From NCBI RefSeq assembly GCF_920987055.1, contig NZ_CAKLBX010000001.1:1722501-1786500 (forward strand): a DNA stretch of 64,000 nucleotides. The letters run 5' to 3'. Source of the DNA: Novosphingobium sp. CECT 9465 (GTDB taxonomy: Bacteria > Pseudomonadota > Alphaproteobacteria > Sphingomonadales > Sphingomonadaceae). This document shows positions 18,138 through 26,298 of this stretch, piece by piece. Every line of letters starts with the position of its first letter. The first letter of the stretch is position 1. The notes under the pieces were generated by a model that saw only the letters and a program-made list of their open reading frames with translations, made no database searches and was not told where the DNA came from. The position numbers were made by a program, and so were the translations under genes.

Positions 18138-18754
18138 TCGATTTCCTCTGACCCTGAACGCGCCGCCGACGATGCTGCGAGCGCTGAAACTTGCGCGGGG
18201 CTGGGCACTGTTGGCCCTTCGTTCATCCGGCGCTGCCGCTCTTCCTCAAGCCGCTTGAGATAGGCAGCGCGCTGTTCGGGTGTCATCCGGGCAAGCGCGT
18301 TCTGGTTGACCTCCACGATGATCGGCGGTGGTGCCAGCACAAGGCCTGCGGGTATCACACCGCTGTTCCCGCCTGCCGCCGACGATCCGTCCATCGGCGC
18401 GCCGAACTGGCCATGGAAGCCGCTGCCGCCCGATTTGCGTTTGCCGCCATCTTCGCGGTTATCCGCAAGGGTCGCTTTGCCGAACTTGGGCTTTTCGGCC
18501 TGCTTGATCTCGGCGGGCTTCCGGTTGTGCGCCATCGCCTGTTGCGATTCACCATCTGCAAACACCGCAACGATCGTTGAAATCGCGACGGTTGCCATCG
18601 CGAAATGACGATACATCTTCGGATCGATGCCGAGAAAGTGGGAGGATGCTACAGCCATGGTGAAGGGCCATAGCACCGCCGCGTTAACGATGATCGCAAG
18701 TCGTGTGGTTAGCGAAATCTTGCGGTTTTGGCGGCGTTTTCCGCTTGGGCGCAC
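18134..18754 (-). CDS. Hypothetical membrane-anchored protein
   Basis: 206 residues from a GTG start. Two hydrophobic segments near the N-terminus (about 18-40 and 49-66) are followed by a long polar, Lys/Gly-rich region. A C-terminal helical segment has the pattern ARMTPEQRAAYLKRLEEERQRR and the tail is Ser/Ala-rich and acidic. No domain recognised. It is divergent from radA (35 bp gap) and convergent with the M20 gene. Confidence 0.6.
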   Translation of the reverse strand: MRPSGKRRQNRKISLTTRLAIIVNAAVLWPFTMAVASSHFLGIDPKMYRHFAMATVAISTIVAVFADGESQQAMAHNRKPAEIKQAEKPKFGKATLADNREDGGKRKSGGSGFHGQFGAPMDGSSAAGGNSGVIPAGLVLAPPPIIVEVNQNALARMTPEQRAAYLKRLEEERQRRMNEGPTVPSPAQVSALAASSAARSGSEEID

Positions 18755-18789
18755 TTGTGTTCCAGATATGTTCCGAATAAGCAGGTGCC

Positions 18790-20157
18790 ATGGCCAAACC
18801 GAAACGCCGCTATGTCTGCCAGGCCTGTGGTAGCGTTACGCACCGCTGGCAGGGCCAGTGTGCCGATTGCAGCGAATGGAACACGCTGGTTGAAGAAGCG
18901 CCGGAAACGGTCTTTTCGGCCAAGCATGATTTGTCCAGCGGCGGTCGGCGGGTTGCGTTCGTCTCCCTCGATGCACCGATAGCGCTGCCGCAACGGCGCA
19001 AGACGGGCATCGCAGAGTTCGACCGCGCATTGGGCGGCGGCCTTGTGCCCGGAAGTGCGATCCTGATGGGCGGCGATCCGGGGATCGGAAAATCCACGCT
19101 GCTGCTCCAGGCGTCGGCCAAGGTTGCCATGGAAGGCGGTACGGCGGTTTATATCAGCGGCGAGGAAGCTTCCGATCAAGTGCGCCTGCGCGCAGATCGC
19201 CTTGGCCTTGGCAAGGCACCGATCCGTCTTGCGGCCGCCACTTCAGTCCGGGATATTCTGACCACGCTGGGCACGATGGAGCCGCCTGCGCTGCTGGTAA
19301 TCGATTCGATCCAGACGATGCATTCCGACCAGATCGAGGGTGCGCCCGGAACCGTCAGCCAGGTGCGCGGCTGCGCGTTTGAATTGATCCGTTATGCCAA
19401 GGAAACCGGTACAGCACTGGTTCTTGTCGGCCATGTGACCAAGGACGGTTCGATTGCCGGGCCGCGTGTGCTGGAACACATGGTCGATGTGGTGATGAGC
19501 TTCGAGGGAGAGCGGAGCCACCAGTACCGCATCCTGCGCGCGATCAAGAATCGCTTCGGGGCTATTGACGAAATCGGCGTGTTCGCGATGGCCGGGGCAG
19601 GGCTTGAGGAAGTGGGTAATCCTTCGCTGCTGTTCCTTTCAGGACGTGAACAGGAAGTGCCGGGCAGCGCCGTGTTTCCCGCGCTTGAAGGGACGCGCCC
19701 GGTGCTGGTGGAAATTCAGGCGCTGACCGTTCGCCTGGCCAGCGGGGCCACACCCCGTCGTGCGGTGGTGGGTTGGGACAGCGGGCGCCTTGCGATGTTG
19801 CTCGCCGTGCTTGAGGCGCGGTGCGGGTTGAATTTCTCTACGGCCGAAGTTTATCTCAATGTTGCAGGTGGTTACAGGCTGACCGATCCCGCTGCCGATC
19901 TTGCCGTTGCTGCGGCGCTGATTTCTGCGCTGTCGGACAGGCCGCTGCCCGCGGATTCGATCTGGTTTGGCGAGATTTCACTGTCTGGCGAAGTACGGCC
20001 CGTAGCGCATACCCCGGTGCGGATGCGCGAGGCGGCAAAGCTGGGATTCACCCGCGGTTGCGGCCCTGAAGCCGGCGCAGAAAAAGTCGATGGCCTTCGT
20101 TACGCCCCGCTCAGGCTGCTGCCAAATCTGGTTGACCGGGTCATGGGCGGATCATAG
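18790..20157 (+). CDS. radA: DNA repair protein RadA
   Basis: 455 residues. It is a DnaB-like/RecA-like ATPase that promotes branch migration in recombination. The N-terminal zinc finger CQACG...CADCSEW, Walker A GGDPGIGKSTLL at about residues 98-109, the RadA motif KNRFG (after RAIKN) and a C-terminal Lon-protease-like domain are all visible. It begins a co-directional group with cvpA and an IscU-like gene. ATG 18790 is the family-typical start (MAKPKRRYVCQACG). Confidence 0.97.
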   Translation: MAKPKRRYVCQACGSVTHRWQGQCADCSEWNTLVEEAPETVFSAKHDLSSGGRRVAFVSLDAPIALPQRRKTGIAEFDRALGGGLVPGSAILMGGDPGIGKSTLLLQASAKVAMEGGTAVYISGEEASDQVRLRADRLGLGKAPIRLAAATSVRDILTTLGTMEPPALLVIDSIQTMHSDQIEGAPGTVSQVRGCAFELIRYAKETGTALVLVGHVTKDGSIAGPRVLEHMVDVVMSFEGERSHQYRILRAIKNRFGAIDEIGVFAMAGAGLEEVGNPSLLFLSGREQEVPGSAVFPALEGTRPVLVEIQALTVRLASGATPRRAVVGWDSGRLAMLLAVLEARCGLNFSTAEVYLNVAGGYRLTDPAADLAVAAALISALSDRPLPADSIWFGEISLSGEVRPVAHTPVRMREAAKLGFTRGCGPEAGAEKVDGLRYAPLRLLPNLVDRVMGGS

Positions 20158-20168
20158 GCTCGGCTGCG

Positions 20169-20723
20169 ATGACCGGGTTCGATTATGCAGTTCTGTTACT
20201 TGTAGGCATCGGCGCGGTCGGCGGATTTTTCCGCGGTTTCGTCGAAGAGGTGCTGTCGCTGGCAGCATGGTGCCTGTCGCTGTTGGCAGTCCATTATTTC
20301 CATGAACGCGCGACGTATCAGGTCACCGATTTCATCTCGAACGAGACGGGCGCCGGTGTGCTCGCATTTTTCCTGTTGCTCCTGCTGCCTTACATCGTCG
20401 TGCGCTTCGTTGCGAGACGGATGGGGACGGCGAGCAGGGATTCCGTGATCGGGCCGATAGACCGGCTGCTGGGTTTCGGGTTCGGCGCAGTCAAAGGGTT
20501 TATCATCGTCGTCCTGGGCTATTCGGTCGTGGTGTTTGCCTATGACCTTGTCTGGGGCAAGGACGGGAGACCGGACTGGATTACGGAGTCGCGCAATTAT
20601 CCGTTCCTCAATGCCGCGAGCGAGGAGTTGCTGACCATGATCGGGGATCGCCGCGAAGAGGCCGCCGATCAGGCGCGCGAAGTCGCCAGGCGCAAGGCCC
20701 GTGCTGCTGCCTTGGGCGAATAG
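20169..20723 (+). CDS. cvpA: CvpA family membrane protein
   Basis: 184 residues with about four membrane helices in the first 125, then a charged C-terminal tail that includes EEAADQAREVARRKARA. CvpA proteins are required for colicin V production in E. coli plasmid systems and for envelope stress resistance in some bacteria; the mechanism is unclear. It lies 11 bp downstream of radA and 2 bp upstream of the next gene, so it is clearly in an operon. Confidence 0.9.
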   Translation: MTGFDYAVLLLVGIGAVGGFFRGFVEEVLSLAAWCLSLLAVHYFHERATYQVTDFISNETGAGVLAFFLLLLLPYIVVRFVARRMGTASRDSVIGPIDRLLGFGFGAVKGFIIVVLGYSVVVFAYDLVWGKDGRPDWITESRNYPFLNAASEELLTMIGDRREEAADQAREVARRKARAAALGE

Positions 20724-20725
20724 CA

Positions 20726-21139
20726 ATGGCATCCGCGGGGCTTTATACGCCCGAAATTCTCGCTGCGGCGATGACCTTGACACAATTTCCGTGGAACGAT
20801 GGTTTGGAGCGAAAAGGCTCTGCCCGCTCGCGCAGTTGTGGCAGCACGATTGAAATGGGGCTGGCATTGGACGTGCAGGGCCGGATCAGCACGATCGGGA
20901 TCAGGCCGCATGCCTGCGCGGTCGGACAGGCGGCCGCATCGCTTTTCGCAAGGAACGCGATCGGGCGCGATCAGGCACAGATCGCAGCGTCGAGACAGGA
21001 CCTGGCGGCGTGGCTGGCCAAAGCCGGTACGGCGCCCGATTGGCCCGGAATCGACCTGCTGGAACCTGCGCGAAACTATCCCGCGCGCCACGGGGCGATG
21101 ATGCTGGCGTGGGATGCCGCGCTTGATGCGCTTTCCTGA
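20726..21139 (+). CDS. IscU/NifU-like iron-sulfur scaffold family protein, third ligand cysteine missing
   Basis: 137 residues with the general layout of an IscU/NifU N-terminal domain: YTPEILAAAM at the start, SRSCGSTIEMGLALD (first ligand Cys), HACAVGQAAASLF (second ligand Cys) and a C-terminal helix LAWDAALDAL. The position of the third ligand Cys in IscU (the HC before EDAIKAAI) reads YPARHGAMM here, so no Cys is present. It therefore may not build clusters in the standard way. It directly follows cvpA. I consider the family relation good and the function open. Confidence 0.75.
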   Translation: MASAGLYTPEILAAAMTLTQFPWNDGLERKGSARSRSCGSTIEMGLALDVQGRISTIGIRPHACAVGQAAASLFARNAIGRDQAQIAASRQDLAAWLAKAGTAPDWPGIDLLEPARNYPARHGAMMLAWDAALDALS

Positions 21140-21274
21140 AAGGGGCTTCCTGAAAGATCTGGCCTGAAAGGGCTGGTCCGCAAGACACCGGGCGAATGCC
21201 GGGGCGGGGCTTTCGTCAGTCAGGGGTCTTCGCTAAGGCAGCAATCACAAGAGGACAATCCGGGGGATTCTGGT

Positions 21275-22903
21275 GTGAGCGTTGTTGAAGGAAAGGCCGG
21301 CGCGGTTGAGCCGAGCGCTTCGGACATTCGACTGGTCATTGCCGCCAGTTCAGCCGGTACGGTGTTCGAATGGTACGATTTCTTCATTTACGGGACGCTC
21401 GCCTCGATCATCGGCAAGACCTTTTTCCCGTCAGACAATGCGACCTTGCAGGTGCTGCTGGTGTGGGCGGGTTTCGCTGTAGGGTTCGGCTTCAGGCCAC
21501 TGGGCGCGATCCTGTTCGGCTATCTGGGCGACAAGCTGGGCCGGAAATACACGTTCCTTGTAACCGTCACGCTGATGGGCGTTGCCACCGCTGGCGTGGG
21601 GTTGATTCCGTCTGCGGAAACAATCGGTCTGGTTGCCCCTGCCATCGTCATCCTGCTGCGGGTGCTGCAAGGGCTGGCGCTGGGCGGGGAATACGGGGGT
21701 GCGGCGATCTACGTGGCCGAGCATGCGCCGGGTGGCAGGCGCGGGTATTACACCAGCTACATTCAGGCCAGCGTCGTGGGCGGCTTCGTGCTCAGCCTGA
21801 TCGTGGTGCTGTCCAGCAAGGCATTGATGACCGAGGCTGTGTGGCTTTCATGGGGCTGGCGCGTACCGTTCCTGGTCAGCATCGCTTTGCTGGCGGTGTC
21901 ATTGTGGATGCGGCTGAAGCTTTCGGAAAGCCCCGTTTTCCAGGCGATGAAGGAGCAGGGCGAACTCGCCGGCAATCCGTTTGTTGAAAGTTTCACTTAT
22001 CCCGGCAACAAGCGGCGCATCTTTATTGCCCTGTTCGGAATTGCCGCGGGCCTGACCGTGATCTGGTACACGGCGATGTTTACCGGCCTCAGCTTCCTCA
22101 AGTCTGCCATGCGGGTGGAAGACACGCTGGCCGAAATCATCGTCGGCATCGGTGCGGCGGTGGGGATGGTATTTTTCATCGTATTCGGCGCACTGTCGGA
22201 CCGGATCGGGCGGAAGAAGCCTATCGTGTTCGGGTATGCCGCCACGCTGCTGCTGCTCTTTCCCACTTTCTGGTTGATGGGTTCGGCGGCCAACCCCGAA
22301 CTGGCCGCCGCCGCTGCGCGCAATCCGGTGGTCGTCAGCGGCCCTGACTGCAATTACAGCCCTTTTGCCTCGGAACAGGACAGCAATTGCGGAAAACTGC
22401 TGGCAGACCTCGCGGCGTCGGGCGTTACCTACAAACTTGAACCAACATCGACCTTTACGGTCACGATCGGCGCTGAGCCTTCCGATCTTTCGGGTTACCC
22501 ATGGACGGAGAAGGCTGCCGTACGCGCCGATGCGCTTCAGGCCGAGTTGGGCGCCAGGGGGTATGATTTTGCGAAGGTCACGCCATCGCTGGGGCGGATC
22601 GCTGTCGTTGTCGGGGCGCTGCTGGCGCTTATGGCTTTGTCGGGCGCCACTTACGGTCCGGTTGCGGCCCTGCTTTCGGAAATGTTTCCCCCTCGTATCC
22701 GCTATAGCTCGATGTCGATCCCCTATCATCTCGGCACCGGATATTTCGGCGGCTTCCTTCCGCTCATCTCAAGCTACATCGTTGCGCGGACGGGCGACCC
22801 TTATTCCGGCCTGTGGTACACCTGGATCATCGTGCTGGTCGCACTCATCGTGTCCGTCTGGGGGCTGAAATCGGGCCTTCCCACAGATTTTACGGATGAC
22901 TGA
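21275..22903 (+). CDS. MFS transporter, metabolite:H+ symporter (MHS) type
   Basis: 542 residues from a GTG start. There are about 12 membrane helices. MHS signatures: EWYDFFIYGTLAS in helix 1, GYLGDKLGRKY between helices 2 and 3, RVLQGLALGGEYGGAAIYVAEHAP and the second-half DRIGRKKPI. A large soluble insertion (about residues 345-430, with two Cys in SGPDCNYSP and QDSNCGKLL) separates the later helices and is unusual for the ProP/KgtP core. The likely substrates are osmolytes or dicarboxylates; the sequence does not decide. It overlaps alr by 8 bp. Confidence 0.9.
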   Translation: MSVVEGKAGAVEPSASDIRLVIAASSAGTVFEWYDFFIYGTLASIIGKTFFPSDNATLQVLLVWAGFAVGFGFRPLGAILFGYLGDKLGRKYTFLVTVTLMGVATAGVGLIPSAETIGLVAPAIVILLRVLQGLALGGEYGGAAIYVAEHAPGGRRGYYTSYIQASVVGGFVLSLIVVLSSKALMTEAVWLSWGWRVPFLVSIALLAVSLWMRLKLSESPVFQAMKEQGELAGNPFVESFTYPGNKRRIFIALFGIAAGLTVIWYTAMFTGLSFLKSAMRVEDTLAEIIVGIGAAVGMVFFIVFGALSDRIGRKKPIVFGYAATLLLLFPTFWLMGSAANPELAAAAARNPVVVSGPDCNYSPFASEQDSNCGKLLADLAASGVTYKLEPTSTFTVTIGAEPSDLSGYPWTEKAAVRADALQAELGARGYDFAKVTPSLGRIAVVVGALLALMALSGATYGPVAALLSEMFPPRIRYSSMSIPYHLGTGYFGGFLPLISSYIVARTGDPYSGLWYTWIIVLVALIVSVWGLKSGLPTDFTDD

Positions 22904-23942
22904 CATTCCGCTGCCGCCTGCTGCACTGCGCTTGCGCATGGATGCTGGCGCCCTTGCTTCGAATTGGCGAACGCTCGATGTGATGTCCGGCACGGCTCGT
23001 GCAGGTGCAGCCGTCAAGGCCAATGCCTATGGGATCGGCGCCGCGCGCGCTTCGCGTGTGCTGGCAGATGCGGGATGCCGCGACTTTTTCGTGGCGCACT
23101 GGGGCGAAGCGCCTGATCTGCTGGCCCATGTCCCCGCGGAACACATTGCTGTTCTGCACGGCCCGACTACGATGCAGGACGCCGATTTTGCCCGCGCGAC
23201 GAGGGTGCGACCGGTTTTGAACACGCTGCGACAAGTCCATTTGTGGCATGAATCCGGCGGCGGCCCGTGCCATCTCATGGTCGATACGGGCATAAATCGC
23301 CTTGGGATCAGCCGGGACGAACTGGGCGATGCGGCTATCGCTGCGCTCGACCTGGATATCTGCCTCAGCCATCTCGCCAGCGCGGATGAAGACGTTTCGC
23401 AAAATGCTGCGCAACGGCTTGCGTTCGAATCGGTCCGCCAGTCAGTCAGTGCAAGACGCTACAGCCTGGCGAACAGCGCAGGAATTGCGCTTGGGCGCAC
23501 ATATCACGCCGATCTCACCCGGCCTGGGCTTGCGCTTTACGGAGGTGTTGCGCGTCCCGAACTTGCAGGCAGAATCGCGCAGGTCGCGTTCCCTGAAGCA
23601 GCGGTGATCCAGGTACGTTCGCTCAAACCCGGCGATCGTGTTGGCTATAATGCTACGTTTATTGCGCAACGGCCCATGCGAGCCGGTGTTCTCGCCCTCG
23701 GCTATGCCGACGGATACCTGCGCTGCTGGTCAGGGGCGGGGAGATTTTCGTGGCAGGGTCGCGATGTGCCGGTGCTGGGCCGGATATCGATGGATCTGAC
23801 GATCGTGGACCTGACCGATCTTGCGGAATGCCGCGAAGGTGATTGGCTGGAAGCGGTTTACGATCTGCCACTGGCTGCGAAAGCCAGCGGGCTATCCCAG
23901 TACGAATTACTGACGCTGATGGGCCAGCGATTTGCACGTTAA
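22896..23942 (+). CDS. alr: Alanine racemase
   Basis: 348 residues. PLP-dependent racemisation of L- to D-alanine for peptidoglycan. The PLP lysine is in AAVKANAYGIGA (about residue 37); ANSAGIALG and the tyrosine-bearing VGYNATF, plus the C-terminal ISMDLTIVDLTD, match the fold-type III family. The start overlaps the MFS gene by 8 bp, suggesting co-translation. It is slightly short but complete. Confidence 0.93.
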   Translation: MTDIPLPPAALRLRMDAGALASNWRTLDVMSGTARAGAAVKANAYGIGAARASRVLADAGCRDFFVAHWGEAPDLLAHVPAEHIAVLHGPTTMQDADFARATRVRPVLNTLRQVHLWHESGGGPCHLMVDTGINRLGISRDELGDAAIAALDLDICLSHLASADEDVSQNAAQRLAFESVRQSVSARRYSLANSAGIALGRTYHADLTRPGLALYGGVARPELAGRIAQVAFPEAAVIQVRSLKPGDRVGYNATFIAQRPMRAGVLALGYADGYLRCWSGAGRFSWQGRDVPVLGRISMDLTIVDLTDLAECREGDWLEAVYDLPLAAKASGLSQYELLTLMGQRFAR

Positions 23943-23976
23943 AAGGCGATTAACGATTTCTGTTAAGTTTTGTTGC

Positions 23977-23994
23977 GCTGCACATGCTGCACAT
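23977..23994 (+). repeat. Tandem 9-bp direct repeat upstream of phaR
   Basis: GCTGCACAT occurs twice without a gap (23977-23985 and 23986-23994), followed by another GC, 36 bp before the phaR start codon. PhaR-type repressors are known to bind TGC-rich sequences upstream of phaP and their own gene, so this is a candidate autoregulatory operator. That function is inferred. Confidence 0.5.
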
Positions 23995-24030
23995 GCTAAA
24001 AGACGAAATGTCGCAGTGGGGGCGTAAGCC

Positions 24031-24582
24031 ATGTCCAGTGAATCAAAGTCCGGCGAAGCGGTTATAATCAAAAAATACGCTAACCGTCGCCTCTATAATA
24101 CAAGTACGTCGAGCTACATAACGCTCGATCATCTCGCGCAGATGGTGAAGGAGAACGTCGATTTCAAAGTGATCGACGCGAAGACCGGCACCGATCTGAC
24201 ACATGCTATCCTGACGCAGATCATCATGGATGAAGAAGCGGCGGGCGAGCAGATCCTGCCAACCAACTTTCTTCGCCAGCTGATTTCGATGTATGGCAAT
24301 TCCATGCAGGCGTTCCTGCCCGGATACCTTGAAGCATCGATGGATCATTTCCGCGAGAACCAGGCCAAGATGCGCAAGGCGATCGAGGAGAGCATCGGCT
24401 CGAATCCGCTGGCGCAAATTGCCCAGCGCAACATGGAAATGTTCAAGGCTGCGGCAGCGGCCTTCGTTCCGGGCGGTGTCGTCAAGGATGAGGAAAAGCC
24501 TGCTTCCGAAGGTGGCGAGCTTGACGCCCTGCGCTCGCAGATGGCGGAAATGCAGAAGAAGCTCGACCAGCTTTCCAAGTAA
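24031..24582 (+). CDS. phaR: Polyhydroxyalkanoate synthesis repressor PhaR
   Basis: 183 residues. The N-terminal PHB/PHA-accumulation-regulator DNA-binding domain (IIKKYANRRLYNTSTSSYI, then LDHLAQMVKENVDF) is followed by the second PHA regulator domain (TDLTHAILTQIIMDEE) and a C-terminal coiled coil. PhaR senses PHA granules and represses phasin genes. No PHA synthase or phasin is in the window, so the targets lie elsewhere. The upstream tandem repeat may be its own operator. Confidence 0.93.
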   Translation: MSSESKSGEAVIIKKYANRRLYNTSTSSYITLDHLAQMVKENVDFKVIDAKTGTDLTHAILTQIIMDEEAAGEQILPTNFLRQLISMYGNSMQAFLPGYLEASMDHFRENQAKMRKAIEESIGSNPLAQIAQRNMEMFKAAAAAFVPGGVVKDEEKPASEGGELDALRSQMAEMQKKLDQLSK

Positions 24583-24587
24583 CGCAT

Positions 24588-24626
24588 CGTTTCCCGCAAT
24601 ACCCAATCTGGGCATTGCGGGAAACG
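24588..24626 (+). terminator. Long hairpin between phaR and proS
   Basis: Perfect 13-bp inverted repeat CGTTTCCCGCAAT (24588-24600) with ATTGCGGGAAACG (24614-24626); inside, CCC/GGG extends the stem around loop AATCT. It starts 5 bp after the phaR stop and ends 24 bp before proS. Only a TTT follows, so it may be a phaR terminator or an attenuating structure in the proS leader. Confidence 0.6.
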
Positions 24627-24650
24627 CGTTTGCGCCTTAACGCGCGAGCC

Positions 24651-26213
24651 ATGAACCAGCACTCCAAGAATTCTTCAGGCATCAAGCACGCGCTGAATGT
24701 AAAGCGCGCCGATGACTTCGCCCAATGGTATCAGGCGGTGATCGCAGAGGCTGAACTCGCCGAGGAATCCGGCGTGCGCGGCTGCATGGTCATAAAGCCG
24801 TGGGGCTATGGCATCTGGGAACGCATCCAGAAGCTGATGGATGCGCAGATCAAGGAAGCGGGCGTAGAGAACTGCTACTTCCCGCTGTTCATTCCGCTGT
24901 CCTATTTCGCCAAGGAAGCGGAACACGTTGACGGCTTTGCCAAGGAAATGGCGGTTGTCACGCACCATCGGCTGATCGCCGATGGCAATGGCGGGCTGAT
25001 TCCCGATCCTGAAGCGAAGCTGGAAGAGCCGCTGGTCGTGCGCCCCACATCGGAAACGGTGATCGGGGCGGCCATGGCGCGCTGGGTGCAATCGTGGCGC
25101 GATCTTCCGCTGATGGTCAACCAGTGGGCCAACGTCGTGCGCTGGGAGATGCGTACCCGCATGTTCCTGCGCACCAGTGAATTCCTGTGGCAGGAAGGCC
25201 ATACGGCTCACGCCGATGAAGCCGATGCCATGGCCGAAACCTTGCGCGCGCTGGAAATGTATCGCGCTTTTGCCGAAGGTCCGCTGGCCATGCCGGTCGT
25301 TGCCGGACCCAAGCCTGAAAACGAGCGTTTTCCCGGCGCGGTCGAGACGTTCTCGATCGAAGCGATGATGCAGGATGGCAAGGCGCTTCAGGCAGGTACG
25401 TCGCATTATCTGGGGACGACTTTCGCACAGTCGGCCGGGATCCGTTATCAGGACAAAGAAGGCCAGCAGGCGCTTGCGCACACCACCAGCTGGGGCGTGT
25501 CGACGCGGCTGATCGGCGGCGTGATCATGACGCATGGCGATGACGATGGTTTGCGGGTGCCCCCACAGGTGGCACCGCAGCAGATCGTGATCCTGCCGAT
25601 GTTGCGCGATAACGATGGCGATGAAGCTTTGCTCGCCTATTGCGAAGAAATTCGCACCGCGCTGGCCAGGCAGTCGGTGTTCGATGAGCGCGTCCGCGTT
25701 CTGCTCGACAAGCGTCCCGGCAAGGCGACGCAAAAGCGCTGGGCGTGGGTGAAGAAGGGTGTGCCATTGATCCTTGAGATCGGTGGCCGCGATGCTGAGG
25801 GCGGGCAGGTTTCGGTATTGCGCCGCGATCAGTTGTGGCGCGAAGATGCCAAGCCGAACTTCGTGGGGCAGGCCAGGGAAGACTTCATTGCCGGGGCTGC
25901 CGCGCAACTGGAAGCGATCCAGTCTGGACTGTTCGAAGAAGCGCGCGCGCGCCGCGATGCCCAGATCGTGCGAGACGTGACCGATCTTGCCGGGCTTGCC
26001 GCATACTTTGCCGAAAGCGCGAAGTTTCCAGGCTGGGTTCAGGTAGGCTGGTCCAAGCCGACTGGCGCCGCGCTCGACAAGGTGGTTGAACAGCTCAAGG
26101 CGCTGAAGCTGACCATCCGCAATACGCCGCTCGGTTCCGAAATGCCGACCGGCACTTGCCTGTTCACGGGCGAACCGGCGGTGGAGACGATCCTGATCGC
26201 GCGGTCATACTGA
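24651..26213 (+). CDS. proS: Prolyl-tRNA synthetase, archaeal/eukaryotic-like (type 3)
   Basis: 520 residues from ATG 24651. Class II motifs: motif 2 around RTRMFLRTSEFLWQEGHTAH and motif 3 later, then the anticodon-binding domain and a C-terminal extension ending in Tyr (LIARSY), typical of the type 3 enzymes. The insertion editing domain of the usual bacterial ProRS is absent, and KPWGYGIWERIQKLMD near the N-terminus is of the archaeal/eukaryotic style. It charges tRNA-Pro. No separate editing protein is seen nearby. Confidence 0.93.
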   Translation: MNQHSKNSSGIKHALNVKRADDFAQWYQAVIAEAELAEESGVRGCMVIKPWGYGIWERIQKLMDAQIKEAGVENCYFPLFIPLSYFAKEAEHVDGFAKEMAVVTHHRLIADGNGGLIPDPEAKLEEPLVVRPTSETVIGAAMARWVQSWRDLPLMVNQWANVVRWEMRTRMFLRTSEFLWQEGHTAHADEADAMAETLRALEMYRAFAEGPLAMPVVAGPKPENERFPGAVETFSIEAMMQDGKALQAGTSHYLGTTFAQSAGIRYQDKEGQQALAHTTSWGVSTRLIGGVIMTHGDDDGLRVPPQVAPQQIVILPMLRDNDGDEALLAYCEEIRTALARQSVFDERVRVLLDKRPGKATQKRWAWVKKGVPLILEIGGRDAEGGQVSVLRRDQLWREDAKPNFVGQAREDFIAGAAAQLEAIQSGLFEEARARRDAQIVRDVTDLAGLAAYFAESAKFPGWVQVGWSKPTGAALDKVVEQLKALKLTIRNTPLGSEMPTGTCLFTGEPAVETILIARSY

Positions 26214-26224
26214 CAAGGTTTGAC

Positions 26225-26253
26225 GGGTGGTGGCGCGTGTCGCCACCCTTGTT
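26225..26253 (+). terminator. Putative terminator after proS
   Basis: Stem GGTGGCG (26229-26235) with CGCCACC (26241-26247), loop CGTGT, followed by CTTGTT. It starts 12 bp after the proS stop. The T-run is imperfect. Confidence 0.5.
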
Positions 26254-26298
26254 GCGGCGCAGGCTTGGCTGGGCTGCGCGATGACGTAAGCTGGGACC

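Noticed and set aside
21130..21180. Three copies of CCTGAAAG after the IscU-like gene
   Set aside because: The copies are irregularly spaced, short and without symmetry; they may be chance or slippage and no regulator is suggested.
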